This document shows, in pieces, positions 9,549-19,237 of a DNA stretch of 64,000 nucleotides (the stretch's first letter is position 1; the number at the start of each line of letters is the position of its first letter). The DNA is from Yamadazyma tenuis (Eukaryota; Ascomycota; Pichiomycetes; Serinales; Debaryomycetaceae): positions 434,001 through 498,000 of the forward strand of contig NC_089465.1 of the NCBI RefSeq assembly GCF_029203305.1, in the 5' to 3' direction. The notes under the pieces were generated by a model. That model did no database searches, was not told the origin of the DNA, and worked only from the letters and a program-made list of their open reading frames with translations. The position numbers and the translations under genes were made by a program.

Positions 9549-12500
9549 ATGGCAGAAGTTGACACGAGGCCCACCCTCAAGTCCATCAACGGCTACAATG
9601 AGATTGAGGAAATTAACATGGCAATGAGTCATGTGTTCCAGGAAGCACAGATGACACTTTCAGGACATAGAAAGCTCGTGGTAATATTGACTAATATTCA
9701 GAAGAAAGCCATCGATTTGGGCTACGAAGAGGCGTTTGCATACAAGTTTACCAAGCTCATCAACAAGATCTTGCCGTTAAAGAAAGGTGAAGAAAGTGGC
9801 GACAGAATCATCAAATTTTGTTCTGTGTTTGTAGCCAACCTTTTCAAGATCCAGCAAGACAAACAAGATAAACTAGAAGATGACGATGACAGTGACGAAG
9901 ACAACGAGACCACCAGGATGGCCAACTACCTCTTGAACCACTTACTCAGAGGAGTGGAAGCCAAAGACAGAAATGTCAGATACAGAATCATTCAATTGAT
10001 TGCTTATTTGGTGAACTTCATAGGGGATATAGATGCTCAGGTATTCACGTCGTTGGTGCACTCTTTGCGCAAGCGTTTGAGTGATAGAGAACCAACCGTG
10101 AGACTTCAGGCGGTTGTTGCGTTGTCAAGATTCCAGCACATTGATGACGAAGAATTGGGTAATAGCGAAGATGCCAAAGACCTGGCAGACTTAAACTTTT
10201 TTAACAAGTTATTGATTGAAGTAATGCAGAACGATGATAGTCCGGAGGTGAGGAGGGCTGCCTTGTTGAATCTTGTCAAAAACAAGAGTACGCTTTCCTA
10301 CTTGATTGAGAGAGCCAGGGATGTGAATGCTATTAACAGAAGAATTGTGTATTCCAGAATCTTGAAGGAGTTTGGGGACTTTAGGGAGATTGACTTGGAG
10401 TCAAGGAGCTTGTTGGTGGAGTGGGGCTTGAATGACAGAGATCGAAGCGTAAAGACTGCTGCTATCAAGCTTTTCAACGGTTGCTGGTTTGAGTCTGTCA
10501 ATAAAGACTTCCTTCAATTACTTGACAACCTACAGCTCCATGATGATAATGAAAATGTTGACAAGCTACTCAAGCATTTGTTCGAGTTGAATTTGGAACA
10601 CGTACGTGGAATGAAATTTGATAAATCATACTGGAAAGAATTCTCGGTTGAAAAGTCTTTCTTACTCAGAAACTTGTTTGAGTTCTTGAATATTCATAAC
10701 TATTATGACATGATAGATGAGAAGTTCGTTGATCTTATTGAGTTGAGTGATATTCTTTACAAATACTTGAAGTTGAGGAAATCGAGGTTAACAAAACACC
10801 AAACATTAATAGATAATTATCATGAATTCAAGAGAACTGTCGAGATTAAGGATTCTGATTTACAAGCCATTAATATAGAAATGGATAACTTGATGTTTGC
10901 TGCTGACTCAACTGAGTCTCAAGATGTTGACAATAAGGAGCAAGTATTGGAGAGATTGAAGATCAAGACCCAGGATTTGAAACAAAAATATGAACAGATT
11001 GGTGAAGAAAGGCGCTTGATTATGGAAAGCAACCGAGCGGTCACAGAAGAGTATGCTGATTTTCGTGATGAGTATAACGAGCTTGAATTCATCATCGAAA
11101 ACTTATTGAAGATTAGTAAAGACTATGACTATGCTGATGAACTTGGAAGAAGATCCATGCTTCAGATCATAAGAACTTGTTTAACGAATGACAGGTTGTC
11201 GGATAAGTTAGCAGACATCACATTGAAGGTACTTAAGGTCTTGAGTACCAGTGAAAGAGATTTCATTAGCATGGCCTCTGAAGTCATCACTGATATCAGA
11301 GATTCGGTGTTGGATGAACATGATGAAACTTTCCATTCGGCTATTTCAGGGTTCCTTTCGGATAGCTCTGATTCTGATTCCGATTCCGATTCTGAACCGG
11401 AGCAACAAGAAGAAGAACATGACAAACCCGATGCAAGAGACCAAACTTCCGATTACACGAACAACTTGAACCGAATTGAAAATGTATTTGACAACCAGAA
11501 CTTCAACAAATCATATTCCAAAAGCAAATCTGGCTCCAAGAGGAGGAAGATACAACCCAAAATACCTCCTAGAGACATCTTGAATCAGTGTTTGATCTTG
11601 ACGCAGCATTTATTGGAATCCATCAACGATCCATTATCAAACAACTACTCGTTGGAATCGATTTTGCAGAGTTTGGTATACCCTGCCGTCTTGATGGATG
11701 ATAATTCGGCTACGCATAAGCTCGGGGTCAAATGTTTGGGATTGTTCATGTTACTCGACAAGAACTTGGCTATTCAAAAGCTTTATTTCTTCGGGCGAAT
11801 TGTAAGTATGACAGCGTTTGACGAAGAGTTCAAGATCATTGCTACTAAGGTAATCATTGATGTTTTATCCACCTATGGGATCAGTGTGTTGGATGCGGGA
11901 AGTAATGACAACTCGACTCACGACGAGTTTGACTTTGCAACTGTCAGGTATGTGGACTCATTGTCTATCAACAAGTTATTCATCAAGTCATTGAGGAACT
12001 ACAAGATGCCCGATCTACAAGCAGTAACTGCCGAAGGGTTGTGCAAGTTGTGCTTAGCCGATATTTTGGAAGGTTTCGGAGACAATGTTTTCGAGTCGGA
12101 AGAAGACAAGGAAGCGTACTTTGAAGACATTCTCGAGGTGCTTGTGTTATCTTATTTTGATGCGAAAAACTACTACAACAATAAGTTAAGACAGGTTCTT
12201 TCCTTCTGTATCCCTGTCTATGCCTTCAGTCACATCAAGCACCAAATCAAGTTGTCGAAGATAAGTGGAAACGTTGTGTTCAAGTTTAGCAAGCGTCAGC
12301 GAACATACGAAGAGTTGTACAAAGATAACGATGCGGCGTTGGGCTTGTTGAGCTCGATGACCGTGACTTCGGTGATCCAGCAGTTGATTCATTGGTGTGA
12401 TCCTCACAACCTTGTGAACAAAGAGAACACCATCGACGTCACCACTGTTGAATCGCCCATATGGCAAGTGATCACCTTCCTTGAAGCCATTGAACAAGAT

Positions 12501-12917
12501 ACAAATAAAGCCGTCAAGAAGGCTATTATCAGCAACTTGGGCAAGATAACCATCACGGAACACTTGAGTCACCGGTTACTTAGGCGGCTTTGTGAAGCCA
12601 TTGAAGATACTCTCAAGGTATTTGATGACCGAAGCGAAGATGTTGAGTTTCAATTTGATTCTCTCACCACCAAGAGTTTCCACAAGTTCAACGAGCACGT
12701 GAGGGAGGTGCAGCAAAATGCACAGAGCGCGGTTGAGGTGATGGACGTGGATGGAGAGGAAAAACAAGACAGTGACACGGAAGGGCTCAAGGATGCAAAC
12801 GAGAGGAACGAGGACGACGCGTCTGCGGGGCCCTGGGACCCCGCGTCCAAGCAGGCGGAGTTGGAAGGCATAGACGAGTTTCTCGATGCCGAAGACCAGG
12901 TTAGCTACGATATCTAA
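9549..12917 (+). CDS. YCG1: Condensin complex HEAT-repeat subunit (CAP-G)
   Basis: Ycg1 is the CAP-G HEAT subunit of condensin and, with the kleisin Brn1, clamps DNA. The ATG at 9549 gives 1122 residues beginning MAEVDTRPTLKSING. The open frame extends upstream through the tRNA gene but only from GTG, so that part is excluded. HEAT repeats cover about 1-470 (LLRGVEAKDRNVRYR, LSDREPTVRLQAV) and 690-1050. Between them is a coiled-coil segment (470-540), then an acidic SD-repeat stretch (SSDSDSDSDSE, about 620-630) and a basic KSGSKRRKIQPK patch. The C-terminus is acidic. It is slightly longer than S. cerevisiae Ycg1 (1035). Confidence 0.95.
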   Translation: MAEVDTRPTLKSINGYNEIEEINMAMSHVFQEAQMTLSGHRKLVVILTNIQKKAIDLGYEEAFAYKFTKLINKILPLKKGEESGDRIIKFCSVFVANLFKIQQDKQDKLEDDDDSDEDNETTRMANYLLNHLLRGVEAKDRNVRYRIIQLIAYLVNFIGDIDAQVFTSLVHSLRKRLSDREPTVRLQAVVALSRFQHIDDEELGNSEDAKDLADLNFFNKLLIEVMQNDDSPEVRRAALLNLVKNKSTLSYLIERARDVNAINRRIVYSRILKEFGDFREIDLESRSLLVEWGLNDRDRSVKTAAIKLFNGCWFESVNKDFLQLLDNLQLHDDNENVDKLLKHLFELNLEHVRGMKFDKSYWKEFSVEKSFLLRNLFEFLNIHNYYDMIDEKFVDLIELSDILYKYLKLRKSRLTKHQTLIDNYHEFKRTVEIKDSDLQAINIEMDNLMFAADSTESQDVDNKEQVLERLKIKTQDLKQKYEQIGEERRLIMESNRAVTEEYADFRDEYNELEFIIENLLKISKDYDYADELGRRSMLQIIRTCLTNDRLSDKLADITLKVLKVLSTSERDFISMASEVITDIRDSVLDEHDETFHSAISGFLSDSSDSDSDSDSEPEQQEEEHDKPDARDQTSDYTNNLNRIENVFDNQNFNKSYSKSKSGSKRRKIQPKIPPRDILNQCLILTQHLLESINDPLSNNYSLESILQSLVYPAVLMDDNSATHKLGVKCLGLFMLLDKNLAIQKLYFFGRIVSMTAFDEEFKIIATKVIIDVLSTYGISVLDAGSNDNSTHDEFDFATVRYVDSLSINKLFIKSLRNYKMPDLQAVTAEGLCKLCLADILEGFGDNVFESEEDKEAYFEDILEVLVLSYFDAKNYYNNKLRQVLSFCIPVYAFSHIKHQIKLSKISGNVVFKFSKRQRTYEELYKDNDAALGLLSSMTVTSVIQQLIHWCDPHNLVNKENTIDVTTVESPIWQVITFLEAIEQDTNKAVKKAIISNLGKITITEHLSHRLLRRLCEAIEDTLKVFDDRSEDVEFQFDSLTTKSFHKFNEHVREVQQNAQSAVEVMDVDGEEKQDSDTEGLKDANERNEDDASAGPWDPASKQAELEGIDEFLDAEDQVSYDI

Positions 12918-12922
12918 ATAGG

Positions 12923-12975
12923 TCGTTTAGATAAATGCGAGAGCCAAAAAATAAAAAAGTATCCGGCATAAACGA
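12923..12975. promoter_or_regulatory. Two Upc2/Ecm22-type sterol response elements of ERG6
   Basis: TCGTTTA lies at 12923-12929 and its inverted copy TAAACGA at 12969-12975, both within the 170-bp gap before ERG6. The fungal sterol-sensing zinc cluster factors Upc2/Ecm22 bind TCGTATA-like heptamers in ERG promoters, with TCGTTTA as a known variant. Function is inferred from the match and the target gene. Confidence 0.6.
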
Positions 12976-13032
12976 TGGGAACGACGAATCCCAGGTACGA
13001 CTGCGACCGCTGATTGAAAAGTTGGCGGTGCG

Positions 13033-13040
13033 TATAAATA
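13033..13040 (+). promoter_or_regulatory. TATA box of ERG6
   Basis: TATAAATA lies 48-55 bp upstream of the ERG6 ATG, in correct orientation and downstream of the two sterol elements. Confidence 0.65.
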
Positions 13041-13087
13041 CAAACACGAAGTTCCACAAATAACTATTTCAGCACATTCGCTTCAAC

Positions 13088-14215
13088 ATGAGTAAACAAG
13101 AACTCTACGACAGAGACCACGCCCAGGACTCTCAATTCGCCAAGGCCTTACATGGTGACAGTTACAAGAAGACCGGGTTAAGTGCTTTGGTCGCCAAAGC
13201 CAAAAACGCTAGTGAAGTCGCTAACGAAGGATATTTCAAGCACTGGGATGGTGGTGTCTCCAAAGACGATGAGGAAAAGAGATTAAACGACTACAACCGG
13301 TTGACCCACCACTACTACAATTTAGTGACCGACTTTTACGAGTACGGATGGGGATCCTCGTTCCACTTTTCCAGATACTACCAAGGAGAAGCCTTTAGAC
13401 AAGCTACCGCCAGACACGAACATTACTTGGCCCATAAAATGAATATTCACGAAAACATGAAGGTGTTGGATGTTGGATGTGGGGTCGGAGGTCCTGCCCG
13501 AGAAATCTGCAGATTTACTGGATGTTCGATTGTTGGATTGAACAACAATGATTACCAAATCGAAAGAGCTAACCACTATTCCGAAAAATACGGCTTGTCC
13601 GACAAGTTGTCCTTTGTCAAGGGTGACTTTATGCAGATGGAATTCGAACCCGAAACGTTTGATGCCGTATATGCCATTGAAGCCACTGTCCATGCTCCTA
13701 AGTTAGAAGGAGTTTACGGAGAAATCTACAAGGTTTTGAAACCAGGTGGAACCTTCGGTGTGTACGAGTGGGTCATGACCGACAAATACGATGAGACCAA
13801 TGAGGAGCACCGGAAAATCGCTTACGGGATCGAAGTTGGTGACGGAATCCCTAAGATGTACAAAAACGAAGTTGCTCGCGAAGCCTTGAAGACGGTTGGG
13901 TTTGAAATCCAATACGAAAAGGACTTGGCCGACCAAGATGACGAAATCCCATGGTACTACCCATTGGCTGGAGAGTTCAAGTACGTACAGCAATTGAGCG
14001 ACTACCTTGCGGTTTTCAGAACCTCGAGAATCGGTAGATTGATCACCACCGAATCGGTTGGGTTGATGGAAAAACTCGGATTGGCTCCAAAGGGTTCCAA
14101 ACAAGTGACCGTTGCTTTGGAGGATGCTGCTGTGAACTTGGTGGCTGGAGGTAAGCAGAAGTTATTCACACCCATGATGTTGTACGTGTGTAAGAAGCCA
14201 TTGGATGCCAAGTAG
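13088..14215 (+). CDS. ERG6: Sterol 24-C-methyltransferase
   Basis: Erg6 methylates zymosterol at C24 using SAM in late ergosterol synthesis (ER/lipid droplets). At 375 residues it matches the family length. SAM motif [12 protein letters not shown] is at about 126-136. The sterol-binding aromatic region [15 protein letters not shown] (about 81-95) and the late [15 protein letters not shown] segment are both typical of fungal Erg6. Codon use is strongly biased (TTG for Leu, no CTG codon in the whole gene), indicating high expression. The promoter has two Upc2-type elements and a TATA box. The GH76-like gene follows 136 bp downstream on the same strand. Confidence 0.98.
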   Translation: MSKQELYDRDHAQDSQFAKALHGDSYKKTGLSALVAKAKNASEVANEGYFKHWDGGVSKDDEEKRLNDYNRLTHHYYNLVTDFYEYGWGSSFHFSRYYQGEAFRQATARHEHYLAHKMNIHENMKVLDVGCGVGGPAREICRFTGCSIVGLNNNDYQIERANHYSEKYGLSDKLSFVKGDFMQMEFEPETFDAVYAIEATVHAPKLEGVYGEIYKVLKPGGTFGVYEWVMTDKYDETNEEHRKIAYGIEVGDGIPKMYKNEVAREALKTVGFEIQYEKDLADQDDEIPWYYPLAGEFKYVQQLSDYLAVFRTSRIGRLITTESVGLMEKLGLAPKGSKQVTVALEDAAVNLVAGGKQKLFTPMMLYVCKKPLDAK

Positions 14216-14351
14216 ACTAGTAATATATAAAGTTTATTTAACCGCTGCCGCGCACGACTGGCTGCACCATGCTCAGGTCGCTAATTTAGCAACTGCCAAA
14301 TTTCAACTAAAACTTACTTGTGTTTATCCCTACCACTCAAGTAAATCGACA

Positions 14352-15557
14352 ATGCCTCTCCAAAACCCAAATCTTGAAGGCTACAATGTGGTTCGTAACA
14401 TGTGGATAAAGTACTACAACAAACACGAAAGCACCTTCATTGCTCCTAAAAGATGCTCTGGTTGCTACAACGATAAGAAGTTTGTAATATGGGCTGTTTC
14501 GGTCGCCGCTCAGGCAGTGGTGGATGGTTCCCGAATCTACAAGGAATTGGTACCTTTGGTGGACCCGGCCATCATGATATTCCAAAAATACAAAAACCCC
14601 CATTTAAAGGGTTTCTCGGCTGCTGAAAACAATGGGAATGACAAGGACATTTACTATGATGATGACGCCCAGGTTTGTAGTGCCATGTTGACTGCTTACG
14701 AGGTGACTGGCAACATCAAGTATTTGGACCAGGGAAGGGAATTGACCCGGTTTTTGATGGGTGGCTGGAATGACAATCCCAATGCAAAGACCAAGGGAGG
14801 AATGAAATGGCACATTTCCAACGCCTATTTGAACTCCTGTACCACAGCCGAAGTGGCCAAGTGCTGTCTCCAAATTGCCAAGTTCATTCCCGACGAGTCG
14901 AAGATTTATATTGATTTTGCTGCAAAATGTATCGATTGGCAAATCAAGGTGTTGCAAGACCCTGGCGACAAGTTGATTAAGGACGGAGTTCAGGACACCT
15001 CCGATAGCCCCAACGATACCAAATGGACCTACAACTTGGGGACTACTTTGTCGGCAGCTGCCCATTTGTACCACTATACCAAGGATGAGCACTGGAAGAA
15101 AATAGCCGATGAGTTGGCTGAGGCTGGTATCAACAGAAACGTGTTTTTTTACGACCGTGACTACGATATGAGCAAGAGATACTGGAGAGATCCTTCTTAT
15201 TTTGTTCAGTTGTTGGTGGAAGGTTTGGCCGACTACCTTTTGTTTGTGGGCAATGAGGCACCAGGAGACTTACCTAAGCGAATTGAGGAGGAGATCCGTA
15301 GACACTTGGTGATGTTCTATGAGTTTATGAGAGACCCTGATGATGGATTATACATTCAGAGTTTTGAGCCTAATTTGACGTACAGAGATGTGTATGACAA
15401 AAAGTACAAACCGACATTTGGAGAAAGAAAAGGCTGGGGTATCAAAAAAGATGATAAGGACGGAGACAAAGATGAGCCATTGAAGTGTTTGATGGGATGT
15501 GCCTCTGCTGCTCGTGTGTTCTTCCAGGGTGCCAGGGTGGTTCCAAAGATCGAGTAA
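14352..15557 (+). CDS. GH76-family (alpha-1,6-mannanase-like) protein without signal peptide
   Basis: A 401-residue protein of glycoside hydrolase family 76 type. The alpha-toroid pattern is visible: the Asp cluster YYDDDAQ near residue 99, where GH76 has its catalytic Asp pair, then LTAYEVTGN, FLMGGWNDN, GGMKWH and a C-terminal helix pair. The ATG at 14352 gives MPLQNPNLEGY with no hydrophobic leader and no C-terminal anchor. This differs from the secreted or GPI-anchored fungal GH76 proteins Dfg5/Dcw1, so a cytosolic location is likely and the substrate is unknown. An in-frame ATG at 14205 overlaps the ERG6 end and is probably not used. Its stop lies 46 bp from that of convergent UTP4. Confidence 0.82.
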   Translation: MPLQNPNLEGYNVVRNMWIKYYNKHESTFIAPKRCSGCYNDKKFVIWAVSVAAQAVVDGSRIYKELVPLVDPAIMIFQKYKNPHLKGFSAAENNGNDKDIYYDDDAQVCSAMLTAYEVTGNIKYLDQGRELTRFLMGGWNDNPNAKTKGGMKWHISNAYLNSCTTAEVAKCCLQIAKFIPDESKIYIDFAAKCIDWQIKVLQDPGDKLIKDGVQDTSDSPNDTKWTYNLGTTLSAAAHLYHYTKDEHWKKIADELAEAGINRNVFFYDRDYDMSKRYWRDPSYFVQLLVEGLADYLLFVGNEAPGDLPKRIEEEIRRHLVMFYEFMRDPDDGLYIQSFEPNLTYRDVYDKKYKPTFGERKGWGIKKDDKDGDKDEPLKCLMGCASAARVFFQGARVVPKIE

Positions 15558-15603
15558 TGGGTTTGTATATTCTATATAAATGTATTCAAGATTGTAAAAT
15601 GTC

Positions 15604-17877
15604 TCAAACCTTGATTTTTGGTAAATTGAATGCTGGAGAAGACCCAGTTAAGTGGGGATTTCTTTCAACCATGATAAAATTTTCACCATTGAAACTATCC
15701 ACTAATAATATAGGTCTGTACTTGAAGGAGATCCAGAACGGCTTTTCATTTTCGGTGTCATTGTCATTGTCGTCGGCATCTTTGTCTTGCTCTCTGAATT
15801 TGTTGATTTGGGCTTGCCTCAAAGACAATTCCATTATACTTATACTGGATTCTTCATCATCACCTTCATCCTCTTGGTCCTCGTCAATAGTCAACCCATC
15901 TCTAGTTCTTTTCTTGGAAGCAACGGTGTTCTTGTAGGTTTTATTTATTGGGATGTTGATGGATAAGTTGAAGTAGCAAAGCCAGTTCTTACCGTAAATC
16001 CACAATTTCCCGGTTTTATCGAAGAATAATCTCTCTGGTTTTTCCTCCAATGTCAAAAACTTTCTAGGAAGGAATTCACTATTTCTCTTGGACCATGGGG
16101 TTAACAACGAGTCCATTTTTGCATTTTGCTTGACGTAAAACTCGAGGATTTTGTTTTCTTCCGTCAAAACCACCAAAGTATTTTGTTCGGAGAACTCGAT
16201 CAAGTGAGGTAATGTTGACAATGTCACCAACTTGTGCAAGTTAAAGGTTTCCAAGGATACTACCTCGATCACTCCGCTGAATCTGCTGATCGCTAAAGTA
16301 TCTTCAGCCTTGTTAATCACTAAGTTCTTGATATTGGAAACGTAGGTTATATCAGACTTGACGTCATATGAATCGGTGAACTCAATCTCATTTTCCAACG
16401 TGATTTTCTTCTCGTCTACATTAATGTCAAACTTGTATAGTTCTTCGTTGGAAGTCAAAATCAATAAGTTGTTTCCTCCGTAAATGAGACTTTTTTTGCA
16501 GCCACTGACAACAGAATCAAAGGTCTCATCTCTAAACTTAATGACTTTCAACCTTTTACCATCGCTATTAGGAGCAAGTTCAAATACCTTGACGCTTTCC
16601 ATGGTTCCCACTACAAGAACATTTCCATCGCTATTCAAAGAAACACTGGTAATATTGGCGTCGTCGGCGAGACTTAACTTGGAAACCAACTTATATTGGA
16701 CCTCATCATCACTAGCATCTTCAGTGCCAACAACTCTCCATATCTTAACCGTCTGATCCTGCCACATAACCACTAGCTTCTCTTGTTGGTTGAATAATGT
16801 ATTTTTATGCTGTTGAGTTAATGCCAATTTTCTGTACTTCCCATCATGGAATTGGTTGATGGACTGGATCACAATGGATTTTTCTACTCCTCCACTCACC
16901 AAGAAATTATAACCCTTACTTTCAAACACCGCTACTGATCTGACATCATTGGAATGCAATAGTCTGTTGTAGCTGTGTACCCACTTGAAATTTTTAGACT
17001 TGTTAGATGCGTTGGGGTTGATTAAATTGAACTGGTGAATCTTTCTATCAACACCAGCAGTGAATATTTTCTCCTCATTAAAGTCATTAGCAATGCACAA
17101 GACATCGGCATCATGGTTGTTGAAACTCTGCAATAAAGTAAAGGTGTTTAAGTCCCACACTTTAACCGAACCAGTAGAATCCCCACTCACAATCTGCTTT
17201 CGCTTGCTCAAAACATTCACAGACCACACCAAAGTACTTTCAGTTTTGGACTTATCGACTCTCATAGTCCCTATCAATCTTCCTTTGGTCTCCTTTACTG
17301 CCGACCAACACCTGATTCTGGCATCAGCACATCCACCTACTATCAATTCATTGTCAAACCATTTGATGCTCAACACTCTCAGGTCTTGTCTTTGACAAAT
17401 CATTTCATGCTCCAACGAACCTGGACCTCCGGAAATGTCTACTATGCAAACGCTTCCATCGTCACTTCCCACTGCCAACCGATTTCCTGCTTTGTTCACA
17501 GCCATAGACCAAAGGACTCCAACATTACAATCATAGTTGATTTTTGGTAATCCCGTTTGAAGGTCCCATTCGGTAACGTAGGTTGAGCCACCTATGGAAA
17601 ATAAACGAGGTGAGGTGTAGCCATCTTCTTCGTTGACAGCCCAGCATAATCCTTCTATGGATCTTCCTCTTGATCCATACAATGTGATTTCATGCGTCCA
17701 GTTGAACTTTGGGTTCCAGATCTCAATATCTCCATTGCTTCTTCCCACAGCCAATCTCAAGTCTCCTACCGCAACACTGTATGGAGCCGATGGATGGGAG
17801 AATGCAACGGTCGTGATTGTATGCGGCGTGTAGTCCACAAACCTGCAACGGTGGATATTCATTTGTGTAGTTTGCAT
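15604..17877 (-). CDS. UTP4: U3 snoRNP / t-UTP WD40 protein (cirhin)
   Basis: Utp4 belongs to the t-UTP (UtpA) complex, needed for pre-rRNA transcription and early 18S processing in the nucleolus. It has tandem WD40 propellers. NIHRCRFVDYTP, LRLAVGRSNGDIEIWNP, RSIEGLCW and SGGPGSLEHE match the family well, and an acidic stretch (DEDQEDEGDDEE) lies near the C-terminus. From the ATG at 17877 it has 757 residues; the next ATG, at 17862, is equally plausible. The open frame reaches back to 17949, but the RRPE and PAC promoter motifs lie at 17890-17907, so an upstream start is unlikely. Confidence 0.93.
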   Translation of the reverse strand: MQTTQMNIHRCRFVDYTPHTITTVAFSHPSAPYSVAVGDLRLAVGRSNGDIEIWNPKFNWTHEITLYGSRGRSIEGLCWAVNEEDGYTSPRLFSIGGSTYVTEWDLQTGLPKINYDCNVGVLWSMAVNKAGNRLAVGSDDGSVCIVDISGGPGSLEHEMICQRQDLRVLSIKWFDNELIVGGCADARIRCWSAVKETKGRLIGTMRVDKSKTESTLVWSVNVLSKRKQIVSGDSTGSVKVWDLNTFTLLQSFNNHDADVLCIANDFNEEKIFTAGVDRKIHQFNLINPNASNKSKNFKWVHSYNRLLHSNDVRSVAVFESKGYNFLVSGGVEKSIVIQSINQFHDGKYRKLALTQQHKNTLFNQQEKLVVMWQDQTVKIWRVVGTEDASDDEVQYKLVSKLSLADDANITSVSLNSDGNVLVVGTMESVKVFELAPNSDGKRLKVIKFRDETFDSVVSGCKKSLIYGGNNLLILTSNEELYKFDINVDEKKITLENEIEFTDSYDVKSDITYVSNIKNLVINKAEDTLAISRFSGVIEVVSLETFNLHKLVTLSTLPHLIEFSEQNTLVVLTEENKILEFYVKQNAKMDSLLTPWSKRNSEFLPRKFLTLEEKPERLFFDKTGKLWIYGKNWLCYFNLSINIPINKTYKNTVASKKRTRDGLTIDEDQEDEGDDEESSISIMELSLRQAQINKFREQDKDADDNDNDTENEKPFWISFKYRPILLVDSFNGENFIMVERNPHLTGSSPAFNLPKIKV

Positions 17878-17889
17878 TGCGATAATCAT

Positions 17890-17907
17890 CTCATCTCGAA
17901 ATTTTTC
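17890..17907 (-). promoter_or_regulatory. PAC and RRPE motifs of UTP4
   Basis: On the minus strand GAAAAATTTC (RRPE-like, 17898-17907) is followed at once by CGAGATGAG (PAC core GATGAG, 17890-17898). Together these are the classical pair of ribosome-biogenesis promoters in yeasts (Stb3 and Dot6/Tod6 sites). They lie very near the start codon. Confidence 0.6.
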
Positions 17908-18014
17908 AGTCGGTCGCAAATACCCAGTCGTGTGCGCGCATCGATTCATGCCTACATAGATATATATCTACAAAAGATCATGATTATTATAGTATATTCG
18001 TAACGAGGTTCCAG

Positions 18015-19237
18015 TCAAACAAAGCCAACAAAGCTGTTGAGGAATGAAAGCATTCTTATAAACCATTTATTTTCGTTGGTGTTTAAGATCATATTGATCA
18101 CCAACTCTTCGGTCTCTCTCGAAGAATTGGCCAGAGGTTTCCGCACAATAGTTCTTTGCACCACAACGTTTTTCTTGAAACACCAAACAATAAACATGAT
18201 TGTCAACGCGCTGATTGAAAAGCTTTTGAGGACCTTGAACGCATTACTGCCAATGATTCTAAGCAAGTGAAGGAGTCTTCTCTTCATTCTTGCTCTAGGA
18301 TCCAACAGGTAATCACTAAGATCCGATTCACTGGGAGAAAAGTTCCGGGATCGCCTATTAACGAACTCTCGTGAGAGCTTGTTGATGATAAGGTTGATTT
18401 CTCCTTGCCAATTCTTGAAGTCTTCCATTGAGGCAGGTGTGATGTTCGAATTGCCAGGGTTGTTGGGTAAGGATTGCAACGAGAGACCAAGACGATCGGA
18501 CTGAGCCAACGGATCATGAGTTAATGAGTATACCGAACCAGTTGTCCGTTTATTGAGATGCTGCAGCTGCTGTTGTTGTTGCTGTCTTTGCTGCTGGACG
18601 TAGTCGTTGATGTTCAACATCGTGGATCTTCGAGAGTGCGAGTATATTTTGTGGAGATTGCTCTTGGCAGGATTGGAGTAGTTACTAGGTAACGGTAAAG
18701 GGGTACCGGTAGAGTACCTGTCAGATTGGTCTGCTTGAGAAAACAGGGGTGAATGGGTTGGAAACGGAATATTGGGGATATGTTCCAACTCTTCCTCAGG
18801 GCTGAACTCTAAGTCTTTGATCTGATCCCAAAGGTACTCCAATTCACTTAATAATTCTCGTGCTTCTATGGTTCCACTGGCATAAACCTTCATGGTATCT
18901 ATAAGATACGAGATGTATCTTCTCTTTGCTTCTGTCTTGCTCAAGCTCTGCTCGCGCTTCCAAGCGTCCCATTTCTTCTTTGCCCCTTCGTCCTCTAAGG
19001 TAAACCCAATGGGTCTAGCCATGATTCCTTCAACGTCACCTTCAGTGGCTTGCTTATAAAGCCCGTATAACTTCATTCTGCTCTCTGCGGGGGGACGGGG
19101 CAACGAGCCGTGGTTCGACCGTGACGATAACGCCCTGATGGTGGTGATGGCTTTTACAAACACCCGATCTATCACTAGTTAGTACCACAAATAAACCACA
19201 CAAAACAATGGGTCTACATACCGATTGAGTCCGACAT
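18015..19237 (-). CDS. ATG37: Acyl-CoA-binding peroxisomal membrane protein, one intron
   Basis: Atg37/ACBD5-type proteins bind acyl-CoA and support pexophagy at the peroxisome membrane. Exon 1 is 19222-19237 (five codons plus one base, MSDSI then part of Asp) and exon 2 is 18015-19168, giving 389 residues. Splicing restores a methionine start; the unspliced exon 2 frame opens only with GTG. The ACB domain spans about 5-100 (DRVFVKAI, MKLYGLYKQATEGDV, KKKWDAWK, SKTEAKRRYISYL). A Gln-rich stretch follows at about 200 and a hydrophobic segment (FSISALTIMFIVWCF) near residue 330 is the likely tail anchor. UTP4 starts about 140 bp downstream on the same strand. Confidence 0.88.
19169..19221 (-). 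other. Intron of ATG37 (53 nt)
   Basis: On the minus strand the intron starts GTATGT, has the branch point TACTAAC at 19178-19184 and ends GTGATAG at 19169. Removing it joins ATC-G to AT-CGG in frame and restores the start codon. Confidence 0.92.

Noticed and set aside
13322..14104. Long antisense frames opposite ERG6 (also seen opposite other strongly expressed genes)
   Set aside because: They are shadows produced by biased codon use; the sense strand is a firmly identified gene.
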